From: Chloroflexia bacterium
GTDB lineage: Bacteria > Chloroflexota > Chloroflexia > Thermomicrobiales > UBA6265
Assembly: GCA_013694885.1 (NCBI GenBank)
Contig: JACDBO010000469.1
Span: 1 to 11,613 of the forward strand
Direction: 5' to 3'
DNA length: 11,613 nt
Shown here: positions 6,659 through 11,613 of the stretch, one piece after another
Layout of the letters: each line of letters opens with the position of its first letter
How positions within the stretch are numbered: position 1 is the stretch's first letter
The notes under the pieces: model-generated
Seen by the model: the letters and a program-made list of their open reading frames with translations, nothing else
Told to the model about the DNA's origin: nothing
Databases searched by the model: none
Program-made: the position numbers and the translations under genes

Positions 6659-7786
6659 GTGACACAGGAGCAACTACGAGTCGGTATCCTCGGCGCCGGC
6701 AACATCACCCGGGTCCACGCCGCCGGTTGGCAGACCTACCCCGAGCGGGCCCAGATCACGGCGGTCGCCGATGTCGCCCGCGACCGGGCGCAAGCGTTCA
6801 GCGACCTCTACACCTCCGGCGCGGCCAGCGTCTACGACGCGGTCGAGGCCCTGGTCGCCGACCCCGCGGTCGACGTCGTCGACATCTGCCTGCCGCACCA
6901 CCTCCATACCGACGCGATCATCGCGGCGGCGCGGGCCGGCAAGGCGATCCTCTGCGAGAAACCGCTCTGTACCAACCTCGACGACGCCACCCGCATCCGC
7001 GTCGTGATCGACGAGACCGGCGTCACCTTCATGAGCGCCCACAACCAGCTCTTTCAGCCATCGCTGCTCGAAGCGCGCCGCCTGATGGCGGGAGGATTCC
7101 TCGGCCAGCCCTACTTTTTCCGCTCGATCGAGACCTTCCAGAGCCGGGCCTTCGACCCCTGGGCCGGCGCCGACGAGCAGACTGCCGGCCCTCGCGCCTG
7201 GGGCTGGCGCGGCGACGTGAAGCAGGCCGGCGGCGGCGAATTGCTCGACACCGGCTACCACGCTACCTACCGCCTGCTCTCGCTGGCCAACGACCGGCCG
7301 GTCGAGGTCACCGCCGTGCTCAGCCGCTTCTTCCAGCGGCAGCTCACGGTCGAGGACACCGCCCTCGTCATCGTCCGCTTCGCCTCCGGCACGGTCGGCG
7401 AGATCATCACCAGTTGGGCGCTCGATGTCGTCGGTGGCCGCCACTTCGAGGTCAGCGGCGAGCTCGGCACGATGGCCGGCGGCGCGACCTACCTGACCCA
7501 TCAACTCTACGGCTGGCCGGAGGCGAGCCAGCGCGAGTTCCAACCGGCCAGCACGTTTACGGCCGAGATCGGCCACTTCCTCAACGTCGTCCAGCTCGGC
7601 GCATCGAACCCGGCCACCCTCGACCACGCCGCGCGCGCCTTGCAACTCATCAAAGCCGCTTACCGTTCCGCCGAGGAGGGCCGCACCGTCACCCTGCCCG
7701 ACGACCCGACCCAACCCGCCACTCCCCGTGACGCGGCCACCGAGACCACCTACAGCGCCCACGTCCCCACCGAGGCAATGGCCTAG
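6659..7786 (+). CDS. Gfo/Idh/MocA family oxidoreductase
   Basis: A 375-residue NAD(P)-dependent dehydrogenase of the glucose-fructose oxidoreductase / inositol dehydrogenase / MocA family. It should oxidise a sugar, inositol or derivative in the cytosol. The Rossmann fold opens with VGILGAGNI (8-16). Asp 38 ends the second strand, as in NAD-preferring members. The family EKP motif is at 100-102, where the lysine normally acts in catalysis. The C-terminal domain contains GGGELLDTGYH (191-201), whose Asp 197 and His 201 match the usual active-site D-x-G-x-H pattern. The start is GTG at 6659 with GAGAGAGG (6646-6653) 5 nt upstream. The C-terminal 25 residues are Thr/Pro-rich and probably disordered. 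The next gene is a TIM-barrel isomerase, a common catabolic pairing. The substrate cannot be assigned. Confidence 0.93.
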   Translation: MTQEQLRVGILGAGNITRVHAAGWQTYPERAQITAVADVARDRAQAFSDLYTSGAASVYDAVEALVADPAVDVVDICLPHHLHTDAIIAAARAGKAILCEKPLCTNLDDATRIRVVIDETGVTFMSAHNQLFQPSLLEARRLMAGGFLGQPYFFRSIETFQSRAFDPWAGADEQTAGPRAWGWRGDVKQAGGGELLDTGYHATYRLLSLANDRPVEVTAVLSRFFQRQLTVEDTALVIVRFASGTVGEIITSWALDVVGGRHFEVSGELGTMAGGATYLTHQLYGWPEASQREFQPASTFTAEIGHFLNVVQLGASNPATLDHAARALQLIKAAYRSAEEGRTVTLPDDPTQPATPRDAATETTYSAHVPTEAMA

Positions 7787-7982
7787 CGTGGGCCAGACGA
7801 CGCCGATCGAGGCCGAACGCGGTCGGCTGGTAGGGGCGACCCGATGTGGTCGCCCACGAACCGATCGACCGGGAACGATGTTGGCCGGGCCGACGGCATC
7901 ATCAGCCGGCCCGGCACCGACGAGGACGACCACACCGGGTCGCCGTACCTGACCTCACACGCGGGTAAGGAGCAAGACGATC
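7787..7982. repeat. Intergenic spacer with two hairpins
   Basis: This 196-bp gap holds two perfect stem-loops. The first has arms GGGCGACC (7834-7841) and 7848-7855, 8 bp with a 6-nt loop, set in a GTAGGGGCGACC.. context of the sort often repeated between genes in GC-rich bacteria. The second has arms 7884-7892 and 7907-7915, 9 bp with a 14-nt loop. Neither is followed by a T-run. They may weaken or stabilise the message between the two flanking genes. AAGGAG at 7967-7972 is the Shine-Dalgarno of the next gene. Confidence 0.6.
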
Positions 7983-8852
7983 ATGTTCACCGCCCTAATC
8001 CCCCACGCGATCGGCATCAAGGGCCGCGACTTGGCCGGCAACATCGCCCTCGCCGCCGACGCCGGCTTCGACGGCGTCACCTTCGACATCACCGAGGCGG
8101 CGGCGCTCGCCGATGCCCACGGCATCGACCACGTCCGCGCGCTCTTCACCGCCCGCGACATCCAGCTGGCCTCCTGGGGCGTGCCGGTCGCCTGGCGCGA
8201 TGACGAGCAGCGAGACGCGCAACTCAAGAACCTGCCCAAGCTGGCGGCGCTGGCCGTCGAGCTCGGCTGCCCGCGCGCCACCTCCGGCATCATGCCTGGC
8301 AGCGACGAGCGTCCCTACGACGAGCAGTTCGTCTGGACCGTCGAGCGCCTCCAGCCACTGGCCGAGACCCTGCGCGCGGCCGGGGCCCAACTCGGGCTGG
8401 AGTTCATCGGCCCCAAAACCTTCCGCGCCCGCTGGCAACACGAGTTCATCTACACGCTCCGGGGGACGTTCGAGCTGGCCGAGGCGGTCGGCACCGGCAA
8501 TGTCGGCGTGCTGCTCGACGCCTGGCACCTCTACACCTCCGGCGGTACGATCGACGAAATCGACGCGCTTCAGCCGGGCGATGTCGTCCTCGTCCACGTC
8601 AACGACGCCCCCGCCGGCATCCCTGTCGATGAGCAGGTCGACAACGTCCGCGCCCTGCCGATGGAGACCGGCGTGATCGACGTGCCCGAGATGCTGCGCC
8701 GCCTCGATGCCATTGGCTACGAGGGCCCGGTCGCCCCTGAGCCCTTCAGCCGCCGTGTCGAGGAGCGCGCCGCCACCGACCCCGAAGGCGCCGCCCGCGA
8801 GACCGCCGACTCGATGCGTCAGCTCTGGGACGCCGCCGGCCTGGCAGGCTGA
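7983..8852 (+). CDS. Sugar phosphate isomerase/epimerase (xylose isomerase-like TIM barrel)
   Basis: A 289-residue protein of the AP endonuclease 2 / xylose isomerase-like TIM-barrel superfamily (IolE/IolI-type), which isomerises, epimerises or dehydrates sugars and inositol derivatives using a divalent metal. Metal-ligand candidates sit in the expected order: Glu 140 (LGLEFIG), Asp 179 and His 182 (LLDAWHLY), His 205 (VLVHVND) and Glu 253 (VAPEPF). The first strand 'IGIKGRDLAGNIALAADAGFDGV' (10-32) is the usual opening. The length is typical (about 270-290). ATG 7983 is supported by AAGGAG 10 nt upstream. It follows the Gfo/Idh/MocA dehydrogenase by 196 bp, and the two probably act in one catabolic route. 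The exact reaction is unknown. Confidence 0.9.
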   Translation: MFTALIPHAIGIKGRDLAGNIALAADAGFDGVTFDITEAAALADAHGIDHVRALFTARDIQLASWGVPVAWRDDEQRDAQLKNLPKLAALAVELGCPRATSGIMPGSDERPYDEQFVWTVERLQPLAETLRAAGAQLGLEFIGPKTFRARWQHEFIYTLRGTFELAEAVGTGNVGVLLDAWHLYTSGGTIDEIDALQPGDVVLVHVNDAPAGIPVDEQVDNVRALPMETGVIDVPEMLRRLDAIGYEGPVAPEPFSRRVEERAATDPEGAARETADSMRQLWDAAGLAG

Positions 8853-8873
8853 ACAGAGGGGCCGCTGGCACGC

Positions 8874-8898
8874 AAGGGGGTCCCCCGCGTTCCCCCTT
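8874..8898. terminator. G/C-rich stem-loop after the isomerase gene
   Basis: AAGGGGG (8874-8880) pairs perfectly with 8892-8898 across an 11-nt loop, 21 bp after the isomerase stop codon. There is no T-run downstream, so it is at best a weak or factor-assisted terminator. The rest of the 122-bp gap before the antitoxin shows only a faint promoter-like TACGGT at 8912-8917. Confidence 0.35.
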
Positions 8899-8974
8899 CG
8901 TCCGCATCTGCTACGGTGTGATCGACCTGTTTCGACGAGCATCAATGGGCCAACCCTCACGTCGGGTAGACACC

Positions 8975-9322
8975 ATGTCAAAGACCGTCACCGCCCATGA
9001 AGCGCAGAACCAGTTCAGCATCCTCCTCGACGACGTCAGTGACGGTGGCGAAGAGGTCATCGTCGAGCGCCACGGCAGTCCCCGAGCCGTGCTGATCTCC
9101 TACGATGTCTATCAGCAGGTCCAGGAACTTCGCGAGAAGCAGCACCGCGCCGAGGCCGTGGAAGAGCTGCGCGCGCTCCAGGAAGAGATCAGTGCCCGAA
9201 ACCAGGACTTGACCGAGGAAGAATCGATCGCACTCGCCATCGAGGTATCGGATGAGATCATCAAAGACATCATGGCTCGGGATAGGGCCAATGCGAAACA
9301 CGAAGCCGGTCGACCAGGGTAG
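8975..9322 (+). CDS. Type II antitoxin, Phd/YefM family
   Basis: A 115-residue protein. Its N-terminus 'TVTAHEAQNQFSILLDDV' (4-21) and 'GEEVIVERHGSPRAVLISYDVY' (about 25-46) match the DNA-binding fold of Phd/YefM antitoxins. The rest is strongly helical and acidic (about 50-105), as expected for the toxin-wrapping tail. At 115 residues it is longer than the usual 75-95. The ATG at 8975 is chosen because the family normally begins directly at this motif. Upstream in-frame starts (GTG 8918, ATG 8945) would add residues without family likeness. The Shine-Dalgarno is weak (GGGTAG, 8964-8969). Its stop codon is directly followed by the ATG of the PIN-domain gene. By family rule it should neutralise the toxin and repress its own promoter. 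Confidence 0.87.
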   Translation: MSKTVTAHEAQNQFSILLDDVSDGGEEVIVERHGSPRAVLISYDVYQQVQELREKQHRAEAVEELRALQEEISARNQDLTEEESIALAIEVSDEIIKDIMARDRANAKHEAGRPG

Positions 9323-9762
9323 ATGCGCGCCTTACTCGATACGAATGTCCTGATCAGCAACCTTTTCTCCGCGAACGCGGTCACGTCTGCCACCGGCGTC
9401 GTGCTCCGTGCCGCACTTGCAGGTCGCTATTCCCTCCTGTTGATCGACGGTGTCGTGGAGGAACTGTATCGCAAGCTCACCGAGCGTCCCGACCTCGCTG
9501 CCCGGATTCCGCGATCACAGGCCGAACATGTCGTCCGATCGCTGGCCAATGTGGCAGCCACAGTGCCCCGGTTGCCAGAACCTTATCCGTCAGTGTCCGT
9601 GATTCGAAAGACGACTTTCTAGTCGCCCACGCCATAGCCGCACGCGCTGACTACCTCGTCAGTTGGGATAAGGACCTGCGCGACCTGGGAGAGTTCGACG
9701 GCATCAAACTCGTCAGCCCGCCAGGATTCCTCCAGGCGCTCCGGGCAGCTGGTCAGGAGTGA
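9323..9762 (+). pseudogene. PIN-domain toxin (VapC-like, COG1569 type), frameshifted
   Basis: A PIN-domain ribonuclease-type toxin paired with the upstream antitoxin. The first frame reads LLDTN (4-8, catalytic Asp 6) and VVEELYRKL (44-52, acidic Glu 46/47), and stops at 9620-9622 after 99 codons. From 9595 the -1 frame continues with VRDSKDDFLVAHAIAARADY and then LVSWDKDLRDLGEF to a TGA at 9760-9762. These are exactly the missing PIN strands and the last acidic residues (KDD, WDKD). Adding one G at 9595, changing GTGTC to GTGGTC, restores a 146-residue protein of normal family length with the typical 'PSVVRDSKDDF' junction. So one base is missing, either a true mutation or an assembly error. 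No convincing programmed-slippage heptamer is present. As read, the product is truncated and probably inactive. Confidence 0.82.
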
Positions 9763-9769
9763 AACCGCC

Positions 9770-9800
9770 CCGGCCGCCGTTGGCTACCCTCCTCGGCCGG
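9770..9800. terminator. Possible bidirectional stem-loop between convergent genes
   Basis: CCGGCCG (9770-9776) pairs perfectly with 9794-9800 around a 17-nt loop. It lies between the end of the toxin gene and the stop of the minus-strand oxidoreductase (stop at 9784-9786). There is no T-run on either side. The location between convergent genes is the main support. Confidence 0.25.
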
Positions 9801-10581
9801 CGCGCCAGGTCACCAGCCGCTGGAGCGGCTCCAGGTCGTAGTCGGGACCGCTGGCGCCGGCGATCAGATGCGTCAGACCGAGCGCCACGTACTCGTCGCC
9901 GCGGTCGAGCTGCCCGTCGTTGATGCGGACCGAGCGCTCGATCTCGCCAGGGTCGCGGCCCACCTTGCGGCACCACTCGTCGAGGATGCCGCTCTTGCGC
10001 GCCGCCTCCTCGGGGTCACCGAAACCGTTCCAGATGTCAGCGTGCTCGGCGACGATCCGCAGCGTCACCTTCTCGCCGCCGCCGCCGATCAGGATCGGGA
10101 TGTGCCCGTTGACCGGGCCGGGGTTGAGCTTGCCCAGGCGATCCTCGATCTTGCCCATCGTCGCGTCTAGGTCGCGCAGGCGGCTGCCGGCCGTCCCGAA
10201 CTCGTACTCGTACTGGAAGTAGTCGCGCTCGGCCCAACCGGAGCCGATGCCGAGGATCGCCCGGCCACCGGAGATGTGGTCGACCGTCCGCGTCATGTCC
10301 GCCAGCAACTGCGGGTTACGGTACGAGTTGCAGGTCACCAGCGCGCCGATCTGTGGGCGCTCGGTGACTTCGGCCATCGCCGCCAGCAGCGTCCAGCACT
10401 CGAAGTGCAGCCCGTCGGCCTCGCCGCGGAGCGGGAAAAAGTGGTCCCAATTGAAAATCACGTCCGCGCCCATCTCCTCGGCGCGCAGCCAGGCATCGCG
10501 CATCTGGGCGTAGTTCGCGTGCTGCGGCTGGATTTGGACACTGACCCGCACGGGCCGGTTCGCGTTCGTCGACTCGGTCAC
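9784..10581 (-). CDS. LLM class F420-dependent oxidoreductase, MSMEG_3544-type
   Basis: A 265-residue luciferase-like (LLM) TIM-barrel enzyme. The family uses the deazaflavin F420 (some relatives FMN) for hydride transfer; the substrate is unknown. Numbered from GTG 10581: 'VSVQIQPQHANY' (13-24), NWDHFFPL (44-51), 'GLHFECWTLLAAMAE' (57-71), VTCNSYRNP (82-90) and 'VDHISGGRAILGIGSGW' (100-116) together match the subfamily known as the MSMEG_3544 family of probable F420-dependent oxidoreductases. 'IPILIGGGGEKVTLRIVAEHADIWN' near 155-180 is the usual cofactor-binding latter half. The GTG is chosen because GGAAGGG lies 5 nt upstream and the family begins about here. An upstream in-frame extension to 10653 lacks family likeness. 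It converges on the toxin gene. Its presence implies that the host makes F420, which fits Chloroflexota and Actinomycetota. Confidence 0.9.
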   Translation of the reverse strand: MTESTNANRPVRVSVQIQPQHANYAQMRDAWLRAEEMGADVIFNWDHFFPLRGEADGLHFECWTLLAAMAEVTERPQIGALVTCNSYRNPQLLADMTRTVDHISGGRAILGIGSGWAERDYFQYEYEFGTAGSRLRDLDATMGKIEDRLGKLNPGPVNGHIPILIGGGGEKVTLRIVAEHADIWNGFGDPEEAARKSGILDEWCRKVGRDPGEIERSVRINDGQLDRGDEYVALGLTHLIAGASGPDYDLEPLQRLVTWRAGRGG

Positions 10582-10706
10582 GGTTTCCCTTCCCTTCCAA
10601 AACGAGTGGGTCCAACGGTCAGTTGGCCCGCCTCCACACGTACTGCCCAGCACCGTCGCAAGCTGCGCACCGCAAGCCCGCCCCGCTGTGCCCGAGTCCA
10701 GTACCC

Positions 10707-10736
10707 TTGACAGCGCGGTCCGGCCAGACTCAACAT
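10707..10736 (+). promoter_or_regulatory. Candidate sigma-70 promoter upstream of the Uma2 gene
   Basis: A perfect -35 hexamer, TTGACA, lies at 10707-10712. At 18-bp spacing, CAACAT (10731-10736) is a weak -10 (three of six). It is about 30 bp upstream of the Uma2 start codon, within the 185-bp divergent gap 10582-10766. That gap must also contain the promoter of the minus-strand oxidoreductase, for which I find no clear boxes. Confidence 0.4.
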
Positions 10737-10766
10737 GAGGGCGATGCTGACGAGGGAGGCTTCACG

Positions 10767-11327
10767 ATGTCGACTGTTGCCCGTCTGCTGACCTACGACG
10801 ACCTCTGCCGGATGCCCGACGACGGTCAGCGCTATGAAATCATCGGCGGACAGTTGATTGTGTCGCCATCGCCCGTTCGCGCGCACCAGGAGCTGTTGGG
10901 TGATCTGTATGCCGTCATCAGGAGTCATGTCCGGCGCCACCGTCTTGGCATGGTCTATTTCGCGCCAGTCGACGTCCGGCTCTCGCCGCATGATGTGGTG
11001 CAGCTAGACCTGCTCTTCATCCGCGAGGACCGGCTCGACATTTACAAAGCTCGCGGTGATGTCAAGGGGCCGCCCGACCTCGTCGTTGAGATCATCTCCC
11101 CTTCGAGCGAGAAGACCGACCCTGGCCGCAAGTTCGATCTCTACGCCGCGTCCGGGGTGCCGGAATACTGGCTGGCGGACCCGGCGACCCACCGGTTCCA
11201 GCTCTTCGTGCTCCACGACGGCCGCTACACGGAGACCAGCCCGGTCGCTGGGCGACTCCACTCCACGGTCATCGCTGGCCTCGTGCTCGATCCGAGCGCA
11301 CTCTTTGCCGGCATCACGGAGGTGTGA
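10767..11327 (+). CDS. Uma2 family endonuclease (DUF820), copy 1
   Basis: A 186-residue protein of the Uma2 family (formerly DUF820), which has a PD-(D/E)XK restriction-endonuclease-like fold. Its biological role is generally unknown. The N-terminal 'LTYDDLCRMPDDGQRYEIIGG' region (8-28, Glu 24) is followed by LIVSPSP and His 40. The core acidic residues are Asp 81 (QLDLLFI) and Glu 108 (LVVEIISPSS), with Lys 122 in GRKFDLYAASGVPEYWLADP as the likely catalytic lysine. The length is normal (about 185-200). ATG 10767 has GGGAGG (10754-10759) 7 nt upstream; upstream in-frame codons to 10623 do not match the family. Its stop overlaps the ATG of a small ORF. Uma2 genes are multicopy in Chloroflexota and cyanobacteria, and a second copy begins 225 bp after this one ends. 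Confidence 0.92.
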   Translation: MSTVARLLTYDDLCRMPDDGQRYEIIGGQLIVSPSPVRAHQELLGDLYAVIRSHVRRHRLGMVYFAPVDVRLSPHDVVQLDLLFIREDRLDIYKARGDVKGPPDLVVEIISPSSEKTDPGRKFDLYAASGVPEYWLADPATHRFQLFVLHDGRYTETSPVAGRLHSTVIAGLVLDPSALFAGITEV

Positions 11328-11473
11328 TGAGTCTGGCGGCTGGCAGGGAACCCGCCTGGATGGTGAACTCATTCGCGGTTCCCGGAGGTGGTGTCCGCTT
11401 CGTTCGTGGCCGGCCAATGGACAGCGACGAAATGATCGGAGCATTCGCGGTCCAGAGCCGCCCGGTCTCATAA
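11327..11473 (+). CDS. Small hypothetical ORF overlapping the Uma2 stop codon
   Basis: A 48-codon reading frame whose ATG (11327-11329) shares one base with the Uma2 TGA (11325-11327), a common arrangement for translational coupling. GGAGGT at 11318-11323 lies only 3 nt upstream, so spacing is short. The product has mixed composition, starting MSLAAGREPAWMV, with a glycine patch (VPGGGVRF) and an acidic DSDEMIGAF stretch. I recognise no family and see no membrane segment. Its 3' end lies in a strong hairpin. It may be a real small protein, a degraded fragment or chance. Confidence 0.3.
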   Translation: MSLAAGREPAWMVNSFAVPGGGVRFVRGRPMDSDEMIGAFAVQSRPVS

Positions 11474-11485
11474 GAGCCGGGCGGC
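11457..11485 (+). terminator. Strong GC hairpin after Uma2 copy 1
   Basis: GCCGCCCGG (11457-11465) pairs perfectly with 11477-11485, 9 bp. An inner CTC/GAG pair (11467-11469, 11474-11476) encloses an ATAA loop. The stable stem suits transcription termination or 3'-end protection, but no T-run follows. It overlaps the final codons of the small ORF at 11327-11473. Confidence 0.5.
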
Positions 11486-11536
11486 CTGGATTGAAGCCTC
11501 CACATCAACCCCGCGACTCGTCATCCGCATCGGCCG

Positions 11537-11613
11537 GCGACGACGACCCACCTGCTGACCTACGACGATCTCTGCCGGATGCCCGACGACGGCCAGCGCT
11601 ACGAGATTATCGG
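11537..11613 (+). CDS. Uma2 family endonuclease, copy 2 (N-terminal fragment, cut by window end)
   Basis: From 11552 to the window end the frame encodes the same 20 complete residues as the beginning of copy 1 (10785-10846), with 57 of 62 bases identical and all five differences synonymous third positions. The frame is open from 11495 onward (TGA at 11492-11494). It has no ATG, GTG or TTG before 11579, and an ATG at 11579 would lose the conserved first 15 residues. At the position matching the copy 1 start codon there is CCG (11534-11536). So it may begin from a rare codon, be a pseudogene that lost its start, or depend on an upstream frame. No Shine-Dalgarno is evident near 11537. The remainder is outside the window. 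Confidence 0.6.

Noticed and set aside
6496..7731. Long plus-strand frame (411 codons) overlapping the oxidoreductase gene
   Set aside because: The translation is Arg/Pro-rich low-complexity sequence out of frame with the clear Gfo/Idh/MocA gene at 6659-7786, a shadow of high GC content.
9593..9622. Programmed -1 frameshift to make a full-length PIN toxin
   Set aside because: No X-XXY-YYZ slippery heptamer or obvious downstream pseudoknot is present. The only weak candidate is A-AAG near 9606-9609. A one-G deletion restoring a typical family junction is simpler.

Overview
The window is GC-rich chromosomal DNA with strong G/C third-position bias. Codon bias, the density of Uma2-type genes and the kinds of intergenic inverted repeats suggest a Chloroflexota bacterium, perhaps of the Thermomicrobia (Sphaerobacter-like). 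This is an inference from style and gene content; there is no rRNA or other marker gene here to prove it.

Left edge (32-937, minus): a DUF1963/YwqG-family protein, divergent from a five-gene ABC importer of the branched-chain amino acid (HAAT/Liv) type that fills 1154-6400. The importer genes run in the classic order: a Tat-exported substrate-binding protein, permeases livH and livM, ATPases livG and livF. The livG-livF junction is tight (livF starts at a TTG inside the end of livG). The other three junctions are opened by 120-230 bp spacers, each holding inverted-repeat DNA: a 100-bp element at 2456-2555, a perfect 26-bp palindrome plus four 7-bp direct repeats at 3515-3574, and a 158-bp nested element at 4724-4881. 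The first and third share terminal sequence and look like copies of one family.

Middle (6659-8852, plus): a Gfo/Idh/MocA-type dehydrogenase and a xylose-isomerase-like TIM-barrel protein, a pairing typical of sugar or polyol (inositol-like) catabolism. A possible promoter lies at 6478-6506. Their position behind the importer leaves open whether the transporter carries amino acids or another small polar solute.

Right part (8975-11613): a Phd/YefM antitoxin directly abutting a PIN-domain toxin that carries a one-base frameshift near 9595; a convergent minus-strand LLM-class F420-dependent oxidoreductase of the MSMEG_3544 type; then a Uma2-family (PD-(D/E)XK) gene, a 48-codon ORF overlapping its stop codon, a strong hairpin, and the beginning of a second Uma2 copy cut by the window end. 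The two Uma2 N-termini differ over 62 bases only by five synonymous changes, but the second copy has no conventional start codon at the matching place.

I do not see a clearly new multi-gene system. The points most worth checking are the repeat elements inside the liv operon, one of which can pair with the livM ribosome-binding site, the frameshifted toxin beside an intact antitoxin, and the Uma2 tandem duplication with the small ORF between the copies.
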